This document shows, piece by piece, positions 44,189-45,343 of a stretch of 45,343 nt of DNA. Source of the DNA: Chthoniobacterales bacterium (lineage in GTDB: Bacteria > Verrucomicrobiota > Verrucomicrobiia > Chthoniobacterales > UBA6821); assembly GCA_019747735.1 (NCBI GenBank), contig JAIEQL010000009.1, forward strand, positions 1-45,343. The letters run 5' to 3'. Below the pieces are notes generated by a model. The model had not been told where the DNA came from, made no database searches, and saw only the letters and a list, made by a program, of their open reading frames with translations. How positions within the stretch are numbered: position 1 is the first letter of the stretch; every line of letters starts with the position of its first letter. The position numbers and the translations under genes were made by a program.

Positions 44189-44875
44189 ATGAATCTCTCA
44201 TCTCAACTGAACCATCTTCTCACAAACTCATTACAAAATATGAGCACAGGAAGTTTTATCGATGTGCTCATGGCTGGAGGATGGGTCATGTTACCACTAG
44301 GCATACTTTCTATTGTGACCCTAGCCTTGATTTTGGTTTATCTCATAACACTACGTTCCAGCGCCATGGTCACCAGTAGCTATATGAGAATGGCGGAAGC
44401 ATTCCTTATCAAAGGAGACTTACCAGGCTTTTTAGGAGCCTCTGATCGGCATCGCGAAGTCATTGCTCGCATTATGAGTTGTACCATCGACTTTCTAACA
44501 CGTCATCCAGAAGCTACGATCAATGAAATTCGTGAGCTAACCCAAGCAGAAGGAGCGTCCGAAGCCAGCATTCTCCATCAGCGGGTCACTTGGCTTTCGG
44601 ATATTGCAACCATTTCCCCAATGCTTGGGCTCTTGGGAACAGTCTTTGGAATGATTCGTTCTTTTAACGTTATGGCCAATGATGTTGCGGCTACTCGCCC
44701 CATGCTTCTTGCCGAAGGCGTAGCTCAAGCCCTTGTGGCCACTGCTAGTGGATTAGTCATTGGGATTGCAGCCATGGCTGCCTATGCTTTTTTTCGCACG
44801 CGCGTGCAAGCGATGATCTCCGACTTGGAGTCAGCCACCACACAGCTTCTGGCGCTGTTGTCTCATAGAAAGTGA
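44189..44875 (+). CDS. MotA/TolQ/ExbB proton-channel family protein
   Basis: The 228-residue protein has one membrane helix at about 31-53 and two in the C-terminal half. AEGASEASILHQRVTWLSDIATISPMLGLLGTVFGMIRSF and LAEGVAQALVATASGLVIGI are the conserved MotA_ExbB stretches. Such proteins form proton-driven motors with an ExbD/TolR partner. No ExbD/TolR gene follows; the next 470 bp are repeats to the window end. Whether it powers TonB, Tol or another export function is not clear. Confidence 0.88.
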   Translation: MNLSSQLNHLLTNSLQNMSTGSFIDVLMAGGWVMLPLGILSIVTLALILVYLITLRSSAMVTSSYMRMAEAFLIKGDLPGFLGASDRHREVIARIMSCTIDFLTRHPEATINEIRELTQAEGASEASILHQRVTWLSDIATISPMLGLLGTVFGMIRSFNVMANDVAATRPMLLAEGVAQALVATASGLVIGIAAMAAYAFFRTRVQAMISDLESATTQLLALLSHRK

Positions 44876-44935
44876 GATTAATTGGTACCATCTCAATTTT
44901 TCCGGGAAAGAAAGCTTCCGGAGCAATCGGGTCAT

Positions 44936-45343
44936 GAGCAATGGGGTCAGTACCGAATGGCGCTAAGTTAAGAGCATTTTGGGATGTTTTTCTCGGTTTG
45001 AAATCGTTCAAAAACTGCTTTATAGTCAAATTACTTAGAAATTACATGAAAGAACGCAGAGATTTTTAGAAAAGGCAAGGCCGAAGAGCGAGCGCTATAT
45101 CTTATAACGGGAGTAATGAGAACGCAGTCTTTTCCTGAAAAGATCACGTCAATTTTGTGTAATTTCTAAGTAATTTGACTATATCTTGTGACTGCCAACA
45201 TCAGTTCATTTCAGAAAATAATTAGCCACAAAGAGCACAAAAAACACAAAAGAATTTTTTTATCTCTGTGTTCTTTGTGTTCTTTTGTGGCTAATTTCTT
45301 CCTGCGTTGGCTACGTTAGTAATTTTCTTAACTTAGCGCCATT
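44936..45343. mobile_element. IS-like unit with inverted ends, carrying an internal family C element
   Basis: The left end has GAGCAATGGGGTCAGTACC followed by AATGGCGCTAAGTTAAG (44956-44972); the exact inverse of the latter is at 45327-45343, at the window edge. The full right end seen at 15536-15572 matches the left end's complement in 36 of 37 bases. Between them are 48 bp of unknown sequence, a family C element (45021-45184), and an AATTAGCC/GGCTAATT hairpin (45230-45296). No transposase is present, so it is non-autonomous or decayed. A second GAGCAATCGGGTCA lies immediately left, at 44921. Confidence 0.6.
45021..45184. mobile_element. Palindrome-ended element, family C copy 2
   Basis: Bases 45021-45233 are identical to 15238-15450, including the inverted ends and the core. 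The base just outside the left arm differs from copy 1 (T for A). The identity over more than 200 bp of noncoding DNA suggests a recent copy or gene conversion. Confidence 0.8.

Noticed and set aside
44757..45029. Minus-strand 90-codon frame at the window end as a gene
   Set aside because: It spans the end of the MotA/TolQ gene in antisense and then repeat sequence; it has no recognisable features.

Overview
The window looks like chromosomal DNA of a member of the PVC group, most likely Verrucomicrobiota. The strongest pointer is 22.8-28.6 kb: two tandem secretins with a membrane-anchored protein carrying a calcium-loop-like motif and a small PilN/PilO-like protein, which resembles the Amuc_1098-1100 pilus-like cluster of Akkermansia. 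Supporting signs are a DUF59-extended SufT, ResB/CcsA (system II) cytochrome c maturation and a Thermus-like spacing of the NuoG cysteines. This is inference from gene content; no marker gene such as rRNA is present. Three solute transporters (ProP-like MFS, APC amino-acid permease, POT peptide transporter) and several unrecognised proteins would suit a host-associated or nutrient-scavenging life, but do not prove it.

Layout. 0-3.5 kb: sufT and an HD-domain phosphohydrolase (minus strand) face a hicBA toxin-antitoxin pair followed by psd and pssA, consecutive steps (in reverse order) of phosphatidylethanolamine synthesis. 3.5-6.4 kb: two convergent AAA-type ATPases with nuclease-like C-termini, each with a long inverted repeat just upstream. 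6.4-12.7 kb: tRNA-Ser, nuoG, ispD, pyruvate kinase, nuoD and a CAU-anticodon tRNA, separated by palindromic repeats. 12.7-19.2 kb: a large secreted coiled-coil protein, then resB, a small hypothetical gene and a subtilisin-like protease in one tight minus-strand run. 19.4-22.6 kb: a protein of two internal repeats, rho and coaE. 22.8-30.4 kb: the AT-rich pilus/secretin cluster, an ECF sigma factor with a putative membrane partner, and glnB. 30.4-34.6 kb: ccsA, ada and an MHS-type transporter. 34.7-41 kb: an unknown Ser/Pro-rich protein translationally coupled to a class A penicillin-binding protein, convergent with an overlapping operon of a PP2C-type phosphatase, grpE and dnaJ. 41-44.9 kb: APC permease, POT transporter and a MotA/TolQ/ExbB-type channel subunit.

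The most distinctive trait is the density of inverted-repeat elements between genes. Several families are present (139 bp, 164-165 bp, 170 bp and 230 bp elements with 15-27 bp arms), some reaching into genes and supplying stop codons, a C-terminus or a start codon. Two 164/165 bp elements share a conserved core but have entirely different, internally complementary arms, which points to selection on pairing or to repeated arm replacement. Housekeeping genes that are usually clustered (nuo genes, resB/ccsA) are scattered.
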